Below, piece by piece: positions 62,452 to 64,000 of a DNA stretch of 64,000 nt (position 1 is the first letter of the stretch; every line of letters starts with the position of its first letter). The stretch is from the NCBI GenBank assembly GCA_026936105.1, contig JAIXKI010000004.1, positions 1 to 64,000 of the forward strand, in the 5' to 3' direction. The DNA comes from Chitinophagales bacterium (GTDB lineage: Bacteria; Bacteroidota; Bacteroidia; Chitinophagales; Chitinophagaceae). The position numbers and the translations under genes are program-made. The notes under the pieces were generated by a model, which saw only the letters and a program-made list of their open reading frames with translations, was not told the DNA's origin and ran no database searches.

Positions 62452-64000
62452 ATGAGAAAAATATTCCTGTTTCTGTTCGCTGTTACTTCAGCATTCGTTT
62501 ACGCCCAAAACACATTGCCAACTCCAGGGAATATTCTAAAGACCTATGAGAAAGGAACAAGGTCTGTAACCGGAGCGCCGGGAGTGAACTACTGGCAAAA
62601 TTCTGCAGACTACACTATTCATGTGAACTTTTTCCCCGGAACAAGATTGCTTACAGGAAGTGAAGAAATCGTTTATACGAACAATAGCCCTGATGTTTTA
62701 CGCCTTATCAATTTTAAGTTGTTCCCTGATTTTTATAAAAAAGGATCACCCAGAGGCAGGATGATCTCTCCCACTGATGTTTCCGAAGGCATGGTCATAG
62801 ATCAGATGAGCATAGACGGGAAGCCGGTTGATGTCTCAAAATTATTTGCCAACGGAACCAACCTGCCGGTTAGAATACCCGGGCTGGAAAAGGGAAAGAA
62901 GATCCGGTTTGATATCAGTTATCATTACACTCTGAACAAAGGCTCTCATAACCGTACCGGTGAAATTGAGCCCGGAGCCGATTTCATTGCTTATTTCTTT
63001 CCACGCATTGCCGTATATGATGATATTGCAGGATGGGACATGAACCAGTACACGGGAACACAGGAGTTTTACAATGATTTTTGCCATTTCAATACTTTCA
63101 TTACTGTACCTCAGAATTTCGTTGTATGGGCGACCGGCGAACTGGAGAACTGCAACGAAGTTCTTGCCCCGGAATTTTGTAAAAGATTGCAACAGGCTGA
63201 GGGGAATGACGGAGTCACCACTATCATTGACAGCTTCGATCTGAAAAAAGGTGGGATCACAGCCACGGATAAGCCGGAGAACACCTGGCACTTTGAAGCG
63301 GATGATGTCACCGATTTTGCATTCGCCGTCAGCGATCATTATATATGGAAGTCCACAAGCCTCGTGGTTGACCCCGGAACTGGCAGGAGGACAAGAGTAG
63401 ATGCAGTTTTTAACCCAAAGCATAAAGATTATTTCAGGGTGGTGAATGATGCCCGGAAAACCATTGAGGCCATGAGTTATGTGTTTCCGGCCTGGCCCTA
63501 TCCTTATTCACATGAGACGGTCGTTGATGGGCTGGACCAGATGGAATACCCTATGATGGTAAATGATAATCCTCTCGAAGATGTTGCAGAAAGCATAGAA
63601 CTTACCGATCATGAGATCTTTCATACCATGTTCCCTTTTTATATGGGCATAAATGAAACAGAGCGTGCCTGGATGGATGAAGGCTGGGCCACTATCGGGG
63701 AATGGCTGATCTCACCAATGATAGATAGCAGTATTGTCGATCTATACGGAGTTTCTGCAGTTTCGGCCTCTGCAGGTGATGAATATGACCTGCCCATCGT
63801 CACTCCAAGCACCGAATTGAACCGCGGCTATTTTACCAATTCTTATCCCAAGCCTGCCATGGGCTACCTCTATATAAAGGACCTGCTGGGAGATGCCCTC
63901 TTTAACAAAGCGCTTCACAGGTACTTTGAGAACTGGCACGGAAAACATCCCATGCCCAATGATTTTTTCTATAGCATGAATGAAGGGGCAGACCGTAACC
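62452..64000 (+). CDS. M1-family metallopeptidase (partial, runs off window)
   Basis: The first 516 codons of a gluzincin peptidase. A signal peptide (MRKIFLFLFAVTSAFVYAQ) is followed by an all-beta domain and the catalytic domain. Zinc ligands His387 and His391 in HEIFH, and Glu410 in WMDEGWA, give the HExxH-x18-E pattern of M1. GLDQMEYPMM stands where the GxMEN exopeptidase motif normally lies. The enzyme is probably a periplasmic aminopeptidase-like protein; the C-terminus is outside the window, so possible sorting or anchoring signals are unknown. Confidence 0.9.
   Translation, partial: MRKIFLFLFAVTSAFVYAQNTLPTPGNILKTYEKGTRSVTGAPGVNYWQNSADYTIHVNFFPGTRLLTGSEEIVYTNNSPDVLRLINFKLFPDFYKKGSPRGRMISPTDVSEGMVIDQMSIDGKPVDVSKLFANGTNLPVRIPGLEKGKKIRFDISYHYTLNKGSHNRTGEIEPGADFIAYFFPRIAVYDDIAGWDMNQYTGTQEFYNDFCHFNTFITVPQNFVVWATGELENCNEVLAPEFCKRLQQAEGNDGVTTIIDSFDLKKGGITATDKPENTWHFEADDVTDFAFAVSDHYIWKSTSLVVDPGTGRRTRVDAVFNPKHKDYFRVVNDARKTIEAMSYVFPAWPYPYSHETVVDGLDQMEYPMMVNDNPLEDVAESIELTDHEIFHTMFPFYMGINETERAWMDEGWATIGEWLISPMIDSSIVDLYGVSAVSASAGDEYDLPIVTPSTELNRGYFTNSYPKPAMGYLYIKDLLGDALFNKALHRYFENWHGKHPMPNDFFYSMNEGADRN

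Noticed and set aside
62842-63423. 193-codon minus-strand frame
   Set aside because: Antisense to the M1 peptidase, whose signal peptide and zinc motif are clear.

Overview
The window reads as a chromosomal segment of a Bacteroidota bacterium, most like the Chitinophagia/Cytophagia side of the phylum. This rests on several direct signs. Upstream regions repeatedly carry the Bacteroidota -7 box TAnnTTTG, in the best cases 19-20 bases below a TTG/TTTTG element. One protease ends in a type IX secretion sorting domain. L28-L33 is followed by the small DUF4295 gene. There are many predicted surface lipoproteins and outer-membrane beta proteins, and no Shine-Dalgarno pattern. I found no rRNA, tRNA, CRISPR array, prophage or intact insertion sequence.

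Layout. 1-1.4 kb: an acetyl-CoA acetyltransferase. 1.4-8.6 kb (minus): a complete eight-gene histidine operon hisG-D-C-B-H-A-F-IE with tightly coupled starts and stops. 8.7-16.3 kb (minus): the isoleucine/valine operon ilvE-D-B-N-C-A. 16.4-21.0 kb (minus): leuA-C-D-B. The his and ilv operons each begin with a short leader-peptide gene, unannotated by length-based ORF calling, followed by a strong intrinsic terminator and an alternative antiterminator pairing. The his leader packs five His codons into seven; the ilv leader has eight Ile and three Val codons. Both look like ribosome-mediated transcription attenuators and are the most interesting finding here.

21-24.3 kb holds a conserved unknown protein and an altronate dehydratase-family enzyme. 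24.5-32.4 kb is a signalling cluster: two LuxR-type response regulators, a stand-alone receiver, a membrane histidine kinase with six PAS domains and a soluble three-PAS kinase, both kinases of the HisKA_3 type. A 41-residue lipoprotein gene missed by ORF length cut-offs lies convergent to the last kinase. 32.7-36.2 kb has a DEDDh exonuclease, a polyprenol-phosphate mannosyltransferase-like enzyme, an EamA transporter and a methyltransferase.

36.2-40.0 kb contains an S9 peptidase whose last 76 codons plus 3' flank (568 bp) are tandemly duplicated, apparently without a mismatch. Each unit contains a truncated REP-associated transposase (RAYT) N-terminus and two REP-like palindromes. A third, diverged remnant of an S9 C-terminus follows, suggesting an eroded second peptidase gene.

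40-64 kb is housekeeping and envelope biology: a histidine phosphatase, a 2-oxoacid dehydrogenase E2, CinA, a PBP4-type carboxypeptidase, an M50 protease, DoxX, a TPR/outer-membrane/HU-domain trio, a glutaminyl cyclase, a T9SS-secreted M43 protease, dihydrolipoamide dehydrogenase, ribosomal proteins L28/L33, FtsY, RimO and the first 516 codons of an M1-family peptidase that runs off the window.
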